A DNA stretch of 16,058 nucleotides from JAVVEG01 sp041689205 (GTDB lineage Bacteria > Pseudomonadota > Gammaproteobacteria > Pseudomonadales > Pseudohongiellaceae), in contig JBDNGQ010000016.1 in NCBI GenBank assembly GCA_041689205.1, forward strand, positions 1 through 16,058, given 5' to 3'. This document shows positions 5,811 through 14,402 of the stretch, piece by piece. The position numbers and the translations under genes are program-made. The notes beneath the pieces were generated by a model. It was not told the origin of the DNA and did no database searches. It saw only the letters and a program-made list of their open reading frames with translations. The stretch's first letter is position 1; each line of letters opens with the position of its first letter.

Positions 5811-8698
5811 CAGTTGATGGCATCGTCTACGAGATGAACCCGGCGAACAACCTGCTGCAGGAGTGTCTGTCGCAAGGCCTGGACCTGCCCTATTTCTGCT
5901 GGCATCCCTGCATGGGTTCGGTGGGCGCCTGCAGGCAGTGTGCCGTGACGCAGTACCGCAACAATGAGGATAAGACAGGCATCGTTGTGATGGCGTGCAT
6001 GACCCCCGCCAGCAATGGCGGCATCATCTCCATCAAGGATGCGCAGGCCGTTAAGTTCCGCGCCAATGTGATCGAGAGCCTGATGATCAGCCATCCGCAT
6101 GACTGTCCAGTCTGTGAAGAAGGCGGTGAATGTCACCTGCAGGACATGACGCAGATGTCCGGTCACAATTATCGGCGCTACGATTTCAACAAGGTAACGC
6201 ATCGAAACCAGTACCTGGGCCCCTTCATCAATCACGAGATGAACCGCTGTATCGCCTGTTACCGCTGCGTGCGTTTTTATTCCGACTATGCCGGCGGCTC
6301 GGACCTGGCAGTGCTGGCTACGCATCATCATGTCTATTTCGGCCGCCACGAAGAGGGCGTTCTGGAGAATGAATTCAGCGGCAATCTGGTGGAGGTCTGT
6401 CCTACCGGTGTATTTACCGACAAGCCTTTCAGCCAGCATTACACACGCAAATGGGACCTGCAGACGGCACCATCCATCTGCACGGGCTGCGGCGCCGGAT
6501 GCAATACGACACCCGGCGAACGCGAAGGCACCCTGCGGCGTATCGTCAACCGTTATCATCATGAGTTGAACGCCTATTTCCTGTGCGACCGCGGACGGTT
6601 TGGCTATGGCTATACCAATAGTGCCCGGCGTATCAGAAACGCATCCTCAGTCAACGGCAAGGGAGAAAGGCAGGTTCTGACAACGGCCGCAGCGCGGGAA
6701 CAATTTGCGGCATTAACCCGGAGCAACGTCGCGGGCAACGTCTCGGGTAAAGTCGCGGACGACATCACGAGTAACTTCACGCGAAAAGTTAAGGGCAAAG
6801 TTAAGGGAAAAGTTATCGGCATTGGCTCACCTAGAGCCTCGCTGGAAGACAACTTTGCCTTGCGCAAACTGCTGGGTCCCGAGAACTTCCATGCTGGCTG
6901 TTCCGATGGTCAGTATCGCTGTCTGCGCGCGGTTACCAGGCTGTATCGCGAAGACGCTCTTCAGTGCCCCGATATCCGGACACTGGAGCAGTCGGACTGC
7001 ACAGTTATCATTGCGGAGGACATCACCAATACAGCTCCACGACTGGCGCTGGCCGTGCGTCAGGCCAGCCGCAACCTGGCGCTGGAGATGGCAGCCGACA
7101 ACCGCATTCCATTGTGGCAGGATGCCGCCGTGCGCTCTCTGGCCCAGCACAGCCGCAGTCCCGTCTATATCATCGGGCCACAGGCGACACGGCTGGATGA
7201 TGTTGCGGCGGAAACCTTTCTTGGCAGCGCCGGGCAGCAATTAACCCTGCTCAGGGCGATTACTGCAGCGCTCAATTTGCCGTCAGAACCGGCCAGCACC
7301 GATGATGCAGCTAACGCGCTCGCGAAGCGCATCGCACAGTCCCTGGCGCGCGCACGCCAGCCCGTGATCATCTCAGGCATCACTACCGAAAGCGAAGCCA
7401 TGGTGCATGCAACTGCGGAACTCGCGCGAGCGTTGCAGCGTCACCGGATGGACCGCAACAGCTCGCAAACTTTGGTCGATCTCTGCTTTGCGATGCCGGA
7501 GGTCAACACCATGGGCCTGGGCCTGCTGCTGGAAGAAGGCGGCGGATCGCTGGGAGAAGCGCTGCAGCGGCTCGCGACAGGAGCCGCAGATACCGTCATC
7601 GTGCTGGAGAATGATCTGACGCGGCGCGCAGCCGCCGCGGACATTGAGCAGGCATTGAATGGGAATGGGGATACCCGACCCCGACTGATCGTCATTGATC
7701 AGTTACACAATGCGTTCAATGCCCGCGCGGAGCTGCTGCTCCCAGCCACCAGTTTTGCTGAACAGAATAGCACCTGGGTAAATTATGAAGGGCGAGCACA
7801 GTCGAGCTATCAGGTCTTCCGCTCTGACTGCGGAGCGCAGCCCGCCCGTGACTGGCTGGACGATGCGCTTGATTTCCCCGTCGATGCCCCCTTTGTTCGC
7901 CGTGCAGCGCTGTTGCATGACTGTGCTGACGAATTGCCCACCTTTGCCCGCCTGCCCGAGCTGATCCCGACCGACACCGGGCTCTGGACAATGAAGGCAC
8001 CCCGGCAACCGCACCGCTTCAGCGGCCGTACGGCGCTCGCTGCCGCAGATAATGTCCACGAACCACGCAGACCAGAGGATACCGGCTCGCCCTTCACATT
8101 CTCAATGGAAGGCATGCCGCCCTTGAAAGATTCCCGTCTGCTTGCCGCGGCCTGGGCACCCGGCTGGAACTCGAATCAGGCGATCAGCAAGTTTCAGGAC
8201 GAGGTGAATGGCGAACTAAAGCAGGGCTGCAAAGGGGTACACCTGCTCTCTCACACAACCGGGCAGGAATCATTGCCCCCTACTGCTTCCTCAGTCGGGT
8301 CCACTCCCGGGAATGCCAGCCGGGAGTTCGAGCTGTTTTTCATCAGCCATATTTTCGGCGGCGATGAACTGAGCTCCGCCGCGCCTGCCATAGAAGCACG
8401 CTCGAGTGGTGCCTATCTGAGCCTGGGTCAGCAGGATGCCGCCCGACTGGGACTTGCACAGTACAGTCTGGCAGAAATCGATACGGGTACATCCACGCTC
8501 CGACTTCCTGTGTTGATCAGGACAAGAATTGCCAGTGGCAGCGCCGGCATCTATTGCGCGGGCGAGGTCGACAGGTATGCACTCGGCGCCTCCGCCGACA
8601 TTCGTCCGGTCCCCCGCAATGACGCTGTGATTGCCAGCAGCCGGCAGATGTTCGAGGAACTTATCATCCCGGACCGAGTCACGGAGGATCAGCGATGA
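5798..8698 (+). CDS. nuoG: NADH-quinone oxidoreductase subunit G (N1b, N4, N5, N7)
   Basis: NuoG is the large 75-kDa-type iron-sulfur subunit of the NADH arm. The 966-residue protein (E. coli about 908) carries the N1b ligands Cys34, 45, 48 and 67; N5 His99, Cys103, 106 and 112; N4 Cys151, 154, 157 and 201; and the extra N7 cluster Cys228, 231, 235 and 263. The rest is a molybdopterin-oxidoreductase-like domain, including IGIGSPRAS, PHRFSGRTA, FTFSMEG and AWAPGWNS, without expected cofactor. I chose GTG 5798, inside the nuoF end, because the family sequence (AQVTVDGIVYEMN) begins there; the reading upstream is the nuoF shadow. A run of G at 5784-5790 is a weak ribosome site. Residues 310-341 are an unusual four-residue repeat (see 6725-6820). 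The end overlaps nuoH as ATGA. Confidence 0.96.
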   Translation: MAQVTVDGIVYEMNPANNLLQECLSQGLDLPYFCWHPCMGSVGACRQCAVTQYRNNEDKTGIVVMACMTPASNGGIISIKDAQAVKFRANVIESLMISHPHDCPVCEEGGECHLQDMTQMSGHNYRRYDFNKVTHRNQYLGPFINHEMNRCIACYRCVRFYSDYAGGSDLAVLATHHHVYFGRHEEGVLENEFSGNLVEVCPTGVFTDKPFSQHYTRKWDLQTAPSICTGCGAGCNTTPGEREGTLRRIVNRYHHELNAYFLCDRGRFGYGYTNSARRIRNASSVNGKGERQVLTTAAAREQFAALTRSNVAGNVSGKVADDITSNFTRKVKGKVKGKVIGIGSPRASLEDNFALRKLLGPENFHAGCSDGQYRCLRAVTRLYREDALQCPDIRTLEQSDCTVIIAEDITNTAPRLALAVRQASRNLALEMAADNRIPLWQDAAVRSLAQHSRSPVYIIGPQATRLDDVAAETFLGSAGQQLTLLRAITAALNLPSEPASTDDAANALAKRIAQSLARARQPVIISGITTESEAMVHATAELARALQRHRMDRNSSQTLVDLCFAMPEVNTMGLGLLLEEGGGSLGEALQRLATGAADTVIVLENDLTRRAAAADIEQALNGNGDTRPRLIVIDQLHNAFNARAELLLPATSFAEQNSTWVNYEGRAQSSYQVFRSDCGAQPARDWLDDALDFPVDAPFVRRAALLHDCADELPTFARLPELIPTDTGLWTMKAPRQPHRFSGRTALAAADNVHEPRRPEDTGSPFTFSMEGMPPLKDSRLLAAAWAPGWNSNQAISKFQDEVNGELKQGCKGVHLLSHTTGQESLPPTASSVGSTPGNASREFELFFISHIFGGDELSSAAPAIEARSSGAYLSLGQQDAARLGLAQYSLAEIDTGTSTLRLPVLIRTRIASGSAGIYCAGEVDRYALGASADIRPVPRNDAVIASSRQMFEELIIPDRVTEDQR
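6725..6820 (+). repeat. Eight-unit 12-bp degenerate tandem repeat inside nuoG
   Basis: Eight consecutive 12-base units stay in frame: AACGTCGCGGGC, AACGTCTCGGGT, AAAGTCGCGGAC, GACATCACGAGT, AACTTCACGCGA, AAAGTTAAGGGC, AAAGTTAAGGGA, AAAGTTATCGGC. They encode NVAG, NVSG, KVAD, DITS, NFTR, KVKG, KVKG, KVIG (residues 310-341). The last unit is the start of the conserved KVIGIGSPRAS segment, so the others look like copies of it grown by slippage. As recalled, E. coli NuoG has only a short spacer here. The two most similar units, 6 and 7, differ by one base, suggesting recent duplication. The frame is preserved throughout. Confidence 0.85.
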
Positions 8699-9672
8699 CC
8701 TGGCAGGTCGGCTCGGCACTGAGCATAGGCACTATTCTATTCACCGTGATCATCGTTGCGGCCATGCTTATCTGGGTAGAGCGCCGTCTGCTGGCGCTCT
8801 GGCAGGAACGGCTCGGTCCCAACCGGGTAGGACCGTTCGGATTGCTACAGGTAGTGGCTGACATGATCAAGATATTCAGCAAGGAAGACTGGGTGCCGCC
8901 CTTCGCCGATAAACTGAGCTTTGTGTTAGCGCCGCCAATCATCATGGTTGTCATTCTGATGAGTTTCACCGTCATTCCGTTTGCCCCTGACGTAGGAGTC
9001 ATCGATTCCGATATCGGCGTCCTGTTCGTGCTGGCGATGGCGTCGCTGGGGGCCTACAGCGTAATGCTGGGAGGTCTGGCATCGAACAACAAATATGCCT
9101 TACTGGGCAGCCTGCGCGCGGCGGCACAAATGATCAGCTACGAAGTGTTCATGGGAATCTCGTTGCTGGGGGTGGTGGTACTGGCCGGCTCATTCAACCT
9201 TCGTGAGATCGTGCTCGCTCAGGCAGATGTCTGGTTTATCGTGCCGCAGTTCATCGGTTTTTTAATCTTCCTGATCGCCGGCATTGCAGAGAGTCACCGC
9301 CTGCCGTTCGATATCCCCGAAGCAGAGCAGGAAATTGTCGCTGGTTACCACACCGAATATTCAGGAATAAAATTCGGGATGTTTTTCGTCGGCGAGTATC
9401 TTGGCGTTGTGCTCATATCGTCCCTGCTGGTGGTCTTGTTTCTCGGTGGCTGGATGGGCCCGGCGTTTCTGCCGCCCATTGTCTGGTTTGTTCTCAAGGC
9501 AGCCGTATTCATCGCTTTCTTTGTTCTGCTGCGCGCAGCAATGCCGCGACCGAGGTATGACCAGTTGATGAGCTATGGTTGGCTGTTTTTGCTGCCTCTA
9601 TCGCTGCTGAATCTGCTGGTGACTGCCGCTATCGTGCTGGCGCAGCATGGCGCTACTTCCGGGGGAGTGTAA
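8695..9672 (+). CDS. nuoH: NADH-quinone oxidoreductase subunit H
   Basis: NuoH is the membrane subunit that forms the quinone-access chamber and links the peripheral arm to the proton-pumping arm. The 325-residue protein has about eight hydrophobic helices. It carries the strongly conserved cytoplasmic loops WVERRLLALWQERLGPNRVG (27-46) and the stretch RLPFDIPEAEQEIVAGYHTE, whose acidic residues couple quinone chemistry to pumping. Its length matches E. coli NuoH (325). The ATG overlaps the nuoG stop (ATGA), and GGAGGA at 8683-8688 is a good ribosome site. The stop overlaps nuoI as TAATG. Confidence 0.97.
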   Translation: MTWQVGSALSIGTILFTVIIVAAMLIWVERRLLALWQERLGPNRVGPFGLLQVVADMIKIFSKEDWVPPFADKLSFVLAPPIIMVVILMSFTVIPFAPDVGVIDSDIGVLFVLAMASLGAYSVMLGGLASNNKYALLGSLRAAAQMISYEVFMGISLLGVVVLAGSFNLREIVLAQADVWFIVPQFIGFLIFLIAGIAESHRLPFDIPEAEQEIVAGYHTEYSGIKFGMFFVGEYLGVVLISSLLVVLFLGGWMGPAFLPPIVWFVLKAAVFIAFFVLLRAAMPRPRYDQLMSYGWLFLLPLSLLNLLVTAAIVLAQHGATSGGV

Positions 9673-10211
9673 TGTTTAAACTGATTAATGACACATTCAC
9701 CAGTCAGCTGATTACCCTTTGGCGAGTGTTCCGTCATGCTTTCGTCAAGGCGGATACGGTCGAGTACCCGGATGAGAAGCCGTACATGTTTCCGCGCTGG
9801 CGCGGCCGCATCATCCTCAGCCGCGACCCGGACGGCGAAGAGCGCTGCGTCGCCTGCAATCTGTGTGCCGTGGCGTGTCCGGTAGACTGCATCTCTCTGC
9901 AGAAGGCGGAGGATGAGGAGGGTCGCTGGTATCCGGAATACTTCCGCATCAATTTTTCCCGCTGCATTATGTGCGGCTTCTGCGAGGAGGCCTGCCCCAC
10001 CAATGCGATACAACTGACCCCCGATTTTGAAATGGCTGAGTATGTTCGCCAGGACATGGTATGGGAAAAGGAGGATTTGCTGATCAACGGTACGGGCAAG
10101 TATCACGATTACAACTTCTACCGCATTGCCGGTAAGCAAATCGGCGGTAAGGACAAGGGCGAAGCGCGCAATGAAGCGGCGCCCGTCGATGTAAGGAGTT
10201 TGCTGCCATGA
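9672..10211 (+). CDS. nuoI: NADH-quinone oxidoreductase subunit I (2x [4Fe-4S], N6a/N6b)
   Basis: NuoI is an 8Fe ferredoxin-type subunit that relays electrons from NuoG to N2. The 179-residue protein has two CxxCxxCxxxCP motifs: Cys59, 62, 65 and 69 (CVACNLCAVACP), and Cys98, 101, 104 and 108 (CIMCGFCEEACP). An amphipathic N-terminal helix docks on the membrane arm. I chose ATG 9672 because the family begins MFKLINDTF here; it shares one base with the nuoH stop (TAATG). An earlier in-frame ATG within nuoH gives unrelated sequence. The stop overlaps the nuoJ start as ATGA. Confidence 0.97.
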   Translation: MFKLINDTFTSQLITLWRVFRHAFVKADTVEYPDEKPYMFPRWRGRIILSRDPDGEERCVACNLCAVACPVDCISLQKAEDEEGRWYPEYFRINFSRCIMCGFCEEACPTNAIQLTPDFEMAEYVRQDMVWEKEDLLINGTGKYHDYNFYRIAGKQIGGKDKGEARNEAAPVDVRSLLP

Positions 10212-10690
10212 TCCTATTGTTCTACCTTGCCGCCGCCTTCGCGATTGTTGCAACGATTTTTGTGATTACCAGTGCGCATGTGGTGCATGCGCTGGTTTAC
10301 CTGATCATTTCATTACTGGCGGTCGCGGTAATCTTCTTCGTCCTCGGTGCCCCCTTCGCGGCAATGCTTGAGGCGATCGTCTATGCAGGCGCCATCATGG
10401 TGCTGTTCCTGTTCGTGATGATGATGCTCAATCTGGGACAGGCGACCGAAAACGAGGAACGCAGTTGGCTAAGGCCCCGCGTCTGGCTGGTCCCGGCACT
10501 GATGATCCTGATTCTGCTGGGGCAGTTGGTCTTCGTGTTGTGGCAGCAGCAGACCGACATGACACCGGTTGAGGTGGGCGTGCGGAAATTGAGCATATTG
10601 CTGTATGGCCCTTATCTGCTTGCCGTCGAACTGGCCTCGATGCTGCTGCTGGCCGGGCTGATATCCGCCTACCACGTGGCCAGGAAATAA
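10208..10690 (+). CDS. nuoJ: NADH-quinone oxidoreductase subunit J
   Basis: NuoJ is a small membrane-arm subunit next to NuoK and NuoA. The 160-residue protein has about five hydrophobic helices. It carries the most conserved part of the family, the third-helix stretch with AMLEAIVYAGAIMVLFLFVMM around residues 53-73, where a pi-bulge rotates during turnover in known structures. It is slightly shorter than E. coli NuoJ (184), mainly at the C-terminus. The ATG overlaps the nuoI stop, and AAGGAG at 10192-10197 is a good ribosome site. nuoK starts 12 bases after its stop. Confidence 0.95.
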   Translation: MILLFYLAAAFAIVATIFVITSAHVVHALVYLIISLLAVAVIFFVLGAPFAAMLEAIVYAGAIMVLFLFVMMMLNLGQATENEERSWLRPRVWLVPALMILILLGQLVFVLWQQQTDMTPVEVGVRKLSILLYGPYLLAVELASMLLLAGLISAYHVARK

Positions 10691-10702
10691 GGGAGCGAGC
10701 GC

Positions 10703-11011
10703 GTGGAATCCATCCCCTACGAACACGGCCTGATACTTGCCGCCATACTGTTTTCCTGTGGCCTGGTGGGCGTATTGACGCGCCGCAATATCGTGTTTGT
10801 ATTGATGTCGCTGGAAGTCATGCTCAATGCCTGCGGACTGGCCTTCGTCGTAGCCTCGGCGCGCTGGGGCCATGCAGACGGACAAATCATGTTCATGATG
10901 ATACTGACACTGGCGGCTGCCGAAGTAGCGGTTGGCCTCGGCTTGATTATCCAGATGTACCGCCGCTACCACACCGTTGATATCAGCGTGCTCAGTGAAA
11001 TGAAGGGCTAA
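10703..11011 (+). CDS. nuoK: NADH-quinone oxidoreductase subunit K
   Basis: NuoK is a three-helix membrane subunit related to MrpC and forms part of a proton channel. The 102-residue protein matches E. coli NuoK (100) throughout, including the two essential membrane glutamates, here Glu38 (SLEVMLNA) and Glu74 (LAAAEVAVGLGL). It ends SEMKG, where E. coli has SEMRG. The start codon is GTG at 10703; GGGAG at 10691-10695 stands seven bases before it, and the family sequence (..IPYEHGLILAAILF) begins there. Its TAA stop is directly followed by an ATG that opens a six-codon mini-ORF leading to nuoL. Confidence 0.96.
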   Translation: MESIPYEHGLILAAILFSCGLVGVLTRRNIVFVLMSLEVMLNACGLAFVVASARWGHADGQIMFMMILTLAAAEVAVGLGLIIQMYRRYHTVDISVLSEMKG

Positions 11012-11032
11012 ATGATGAAGGTGGACTACTGA
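11012..11032 (+). other. Six-codon mini-ORF bridging nuoK and nuoL
   Basis: Directly after the nuoK TAA an ATG at 11012 opens ATG ATG AAG GTG GAC TAC TGA (MMKVDY). Its TGA overlaps the nuoL ATG by one base (TGATG). GAAGGG at 11002-11007 precedes it and AAGGTGG lies inside it. It may carry ribosomes across the gap for coupling, or be chance. Translation is unproven. Confidence 0.3.
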
Positions 11033-12906
11033 TGCTTGAATGGATCGGACTGTTACCGCTGTTTCCGCTGCTCGGCTTCCTTGCGCTGACGCTCACTGGC
11101 GGGAAACCCGGCAATACCAGCGCCTCGCTGATTGGCGTCGGCAGCATTGCCTTGTCTTTCGTTCTCGCCGCGGCCATCAGTTACGAATTTCTGCGCAGTG
11201 GTGCCAGTTCACACACGCAACTGCTCTGGAACTGGATGAGGGTAGGCGACTTTACACCAGCGTTCTCGTTCTATCTGGACGGTCTTGCTGTCGTCATGAT
11301 TCTGGTCATTACCGGTGTCGGCCTGCTGATTCACCTGTATTCGACCGGATACATGACGGGTGATCCCAGCTTCGCTCGTTTCTTTGCCTACATGAATCTT
11401 TTTGTGGCCTCAATGCTGGTGCTGGTGCTGGCTGATAATCTGGTGCTGCTCTATCTCGGCTGGGAAGGGGTGGGATTATGCAGCTACCTGCTGATCGGCT
11501 TCTGGTATCAGAAGCCCGCCAATGGCTATGCGGCGCGCAAGGCCTTTGTCGTCACAAGGGTGGGCGACACCTCGATGGCGATTGGTCTGTTTGTTCTATT
11601 CACCCAACTGGGTACGCTGAACATTCAGGAAGTGCTGACGCTGGCGCCGCAGCAATGGTCCGTCAGCTCAGGTGTCGCTGTCGCAGCCGCCGCACTGCTG
11701 CTTGGAGGGGCCGTCGGTAAATCCGCGCAATTGCCACTGCAGACCTGGCTGCCGGATGCAATGGCCGGCCCCACACCAATCAGCGCCCTGATTCATGCGG
11801 CTACCATGGTGACTGCCGGGGTCTATCTGATAGCGCGCACCCATATTCTGTTTGAGCTGGCACCTCAAGTGCAGATGCTGGTTGCCGTGCTCGGCCTGCT
11901 TACCCTGTTGATGGCTGGTTTCACCGCACTGACCCAGCGTGACATCAAACGGATTCTGGCATATTCCACCATGAGCCAGATTGGCTATATGTTTCTCGCG
12001 CTGGGAGTTGGCGCATGGTCGGCAGCGACCTTTCACCTGATGACACACGCCTTCTTCAAGGCACTGCTTTTTCTGGCTGCGGGCACCGTGATACTGAGTC
12101 TGCACCATGAGCAGGATATTTTCAAAATGGGTGGTCTGCGCAAGCGACTACCGCTGGCTTTCTGGTCATTCCTGATCGGCAGTGCAGCGCTGGCGGCGCT
12201 ACCGTTCACCTCCGGGTTCTACAGCAAGGACGAAATTTTGCTGGCAGCACTCGCGCAACCGCAATACGGCATCATCCTGTGGCTTGGCGGCGTGCTCGGT
12301 GCATTGTTGACGGCGATTTACAGTTTCCGGCTGGTTTTTGTGGTGTTCTACGGAAAAGAGTTGCCGCAGCATGATCATGAACCAATACGAGAGATCAGGG
12401 GGATCCCGATGGCGGCGCCACTTGTCATTCTGGCCGCGCTCTCTGTGCTCGGCGGATTCATAGCGGTCCCGGTTGGCGCGGTGTTTGGCGCGGCAGAGGC
12501 GGAGCCTTACCACGCCAGTACATTGATTCACGCGATCATGATTGCGGTGCCACTACTGGGCGTGGGGATCAGTTATCTGATCTATGGTGGCCACGCCATA
12601 GCTGCCACCAACTTGAGTAAACTGGAGCGTATCCGGCAGTCCGCGGCGGGCGCTGCTATCACCCGTTTCTGGTTCGGAGGCTGGGGCATGGACGCGCTCT
12701 ATGACCGCTTGCTGGTGCGTCCGTTCATAGCGCTCGCTCATCTGAATCGCAAGGATATTATCGACACGGGTTATGCCAGCATCGCCGCGTTTACACAGGC
12801 AGGCAATAATCTCCTGGTCCGAACGCAAACCGGCAACCTGCGCTGGTACAGCATCAGCATGATCGGCGGACTGATCATCGTCATAGCTGTGGGAGTATGG
12901 CGATGA
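11032..12906 (+). CDS. nuoL: NADH-quinone oxidoreductase subunit L (antiporter-like)
   Basis: NuoL is the distal antiporter-like proton-pumping subunit. The 624-residue protein has about 16 hydrophobic helices and the long lateral-helix region at the C-terminus, close to E. coli NuoL (613). Key polar residues are in place: Glu145 (GWEGVGLCSYLL), Lys230 (VGKSAQLPLQTWLPDA), His255 (ALIHAATMVTAG), Lys343 (THAFFKALLF), and Lys399 in FYSKDEIL. ATG 11032 is favoured by AAGGTGG about eight bases upstream and by overlap with the mini-ORF stop. The end overlaps the nuoM start as ATGA. Confidence 0.97.
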   Translation: MLEWIGLLPLFPLLGFLALTLTGGKPGNTSASLIGVGSIALSFVLAAAISYEFLRSGASSHTQLLWNWMRVGDFTPAFSFYLDGLAVVMILVITGVGLLIHLYSTGYMTGDPSFARFFAYMNLFVASMLVLVLADNLVLLYLGWEGVGLCSYLLIGFWYQKPANGYAARKAFVVTRVGDTSMAIGLFVLFTQLGTLNIQEVLTLAPQQWSVSSGVAVAAAALLLGGAVGKSAQLPLQTWLPDAMAGPTPISALIHAATMVTAGVYLIARTHILFELAPQVQMLVAVLGLLTLLMAGFTALTQRDIKRILAYSTMSQIGYMFLALGVGAWSAATFHLMTHAFFKALLFLAAGTVILSLHHEQDIFKMGGLRKRLPLAFWSFLIGSAALAALPFTSGFYSKDEILLAALAQPQYGIILWLGGVLGALLTAIYSFRLVFVVFYGKELPQHDHEPIREIRGIPMAAPLVILAALSVLGGFIAVPVGAVFGAAEAEPYHASTLIHAIMIAVPLLGVGISYLIYGGHAIAATNLSKLERIRQSAAGAAITRFWFGGWGMDALYDRLLVRPFIALAHLNRKDIIDTGYASIAAFTQAGNNLLVRTQTGNLRWYSISMIGGLIIVIAVGVWR

Positions 12907-14402
12907 TCGTGATATGGCTGATTACGGTGCTGTTCGTGGGTGGCCTGCTGGCATGGCTATCCGGTGCAATACATAAGCACCTGCCGCGCCTGATCGCAGT
13001 CGCCGCCTTAATCGTCGACGTGGCGCTATTGCTGACACTGCTGCCTGATCTTAATACCGGTGCGGCATCTGCTCAATGGCTGGTACTGGAAAAATGGCAG
13101 TGGATACCCCGTTTTGGCATTCATCTGCAGTTCGGCATCGACGGCCTGTCGCTGCTGATGTTATTCCTGACTCTGTTTCTTGGAGTGATCGCCTGCGGTT
13201 CAGCATGGTCGGAAATAGACGAGCGCAGCGGCTTCTTTTATTTCAATCTGCTATGGACGCTGGCGGGCGTCATTGGTGTGTTTACCGCGCTGGATCTGTT
13301 TCTGTTCTTTTTCTTCTGGGAAGTGATGCTGATCCCGATGTATCTGATCATCGCCATCTGGGGACATGAAAACCGTGCTTATGCAGCAATGAAGTTCTTT
13401 CTGTTCACGCAGATTTCCGGCCTGCTCCTGCTGGTGGCGATTATCTGTCTTGCCTGGTTCCACTCCGTACAGATGGGCTGGTTCAGTTTTGATTATTTCG
13501 AGTTACAGGCAGTTATCCTGGATGGCAACCTGGAAATGCTGGTGATGCTCGGTTTCTTCATCGCCTTTGCCACCAAGCTGCCAGTCTTTCCGCTTCACTC
13601 CTGGCTACCCGATGCACACAGCCAGGCGCCCACCGCGGGCAGTGTGCTGCTGGCTGGCGTCCTGCTCAAGACCGGTGCCTACGGCCTGATACGCTTCGCG
13701 GTACCGCTGTTTCCAGAAGCGGCACTGACTTTCGCACCGGTCGCGATGACGATTGCAGTGATTGGCATTCTCTACTGCGCCAAACTGGCCTTTGCGCAGA
13801 ACGACATCAAACGGCTGATCGCCTATACCAGCGTCAGCCACATGGGCTTCGTCCTGCTGGGAATCTATGCCTGGAACCTGCTCGGCCTGCAGGGCGCAGT
13901 AATGACGATGCTCGCCCACGGCTTGAGCGCCGCCGCATTGTTCATGCTCGCGGGTGGTCTGCAGCATCGGCTGCATACACGGGACATGGAGCAGATGGGC
14001 GGCCTGTGGGCGCAACTGCCAAAAATGTCAGCCATGGCACTGTTCTTTTCCATCGCGGCGCTCGGCATGCCTGGGCTGGGCAACTTCATCGGAGAGTTTC
14101 TCGTCCTGCTGGGCGCGTTCCAGGAGAACCGGCTATTGACCGTGCTGGCAGCACTCGGACTGGTGCTCGCTTCGGTCTATTCGCTCTGGGTGATCCAGAA
14201 AGTGTTTCACGGCACCGGTCATAGCGCGAGTCAGGGCGCCGGAGGAATAGCTTCCGGGAAAGTGTCGGATCTCTCCATGGGTGAATTGCTGTGTTACTCC
14301 GCGATGGTCATCGGACTGGTGTGGATGGGAATGTATCCGCAGTCATTTCTGGACCTGTCCCAACCGGCGCTTGATGCTTTACTGGGAGGAGTAGTCCCAT
14401 GA
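12903..14402 (+). CDS. nuoM: NADH-quinone oxidoreductase subunit M (antiporter-like)
   Basis: NuoM is the middle antiporter-like proton-pumping subunit. The 499-residue protein has about 14 hydrophobic helices. Glu140 (FFWEVMLIPMYL), Lys225 (ATKLPVFPLHSWLPDAHSQA) and Lys256 (LLKTGAYGLIRF) match the E. coli residues Glu144, Lys234 and Lys265. Two ATGs are close together. I chose 12903 because it gives an ATGA overlap with the nuoL stop and GGGAG at 12891-12895 is seven bases upstream; ATG 12897 would sit one base from that site. The end overlaps nuoN as ATGA. Confidence 0.96.
   Translation: MIVIWLITVLFVGGLLAWLSGAIHKHLPRLIAVAALIVDVALLLTLLPDLNTGAASAQWLVLEKWQWIPRFGIHLQFGIDGLSLLMLFLTLFLGVIACGSAWSEIDERSGFFYFNLLWTLAGVIGVFTALDLFLFFFFWEVMLIPMYLIIAIWGHENRAYAAMKFFLFTQISGLLLLVAIICLAWFHSVQMGWFSFDYFELQAVILDGNLEMLVMLGFFIAFATKLPVFPLHSWLPDAHSQAPTAGSVLLAGVLLKTGAYGLIRFAVPLFPEAALTFAPVAMTIAVIGILYCAKLAFAQNDIKRLIAYTSVSHMGFVLLGIYAWNLLGLQGAVMTMLAHGLSAAALFMLAGGLQHRLHTRDMEQMGGLWAQLPKMSAMALFFSIAALGMPGLGNFIGEFLVLLGAFQENRLLTVLAALGLVLASVYSLWVIQKVFHGTGHSASQGAGGIASGKVSDLSMGELLCYSAMVIGLVWMGMYPQSFLDLSQPALDALLGGVVP

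Noticed and set aside
6725..6820. CRISPR-like array in nuoG
   Set aside because: Units are contiguous 12-mers in frame with no spacers, so this is a coding tandem repeat, not CRISPR.
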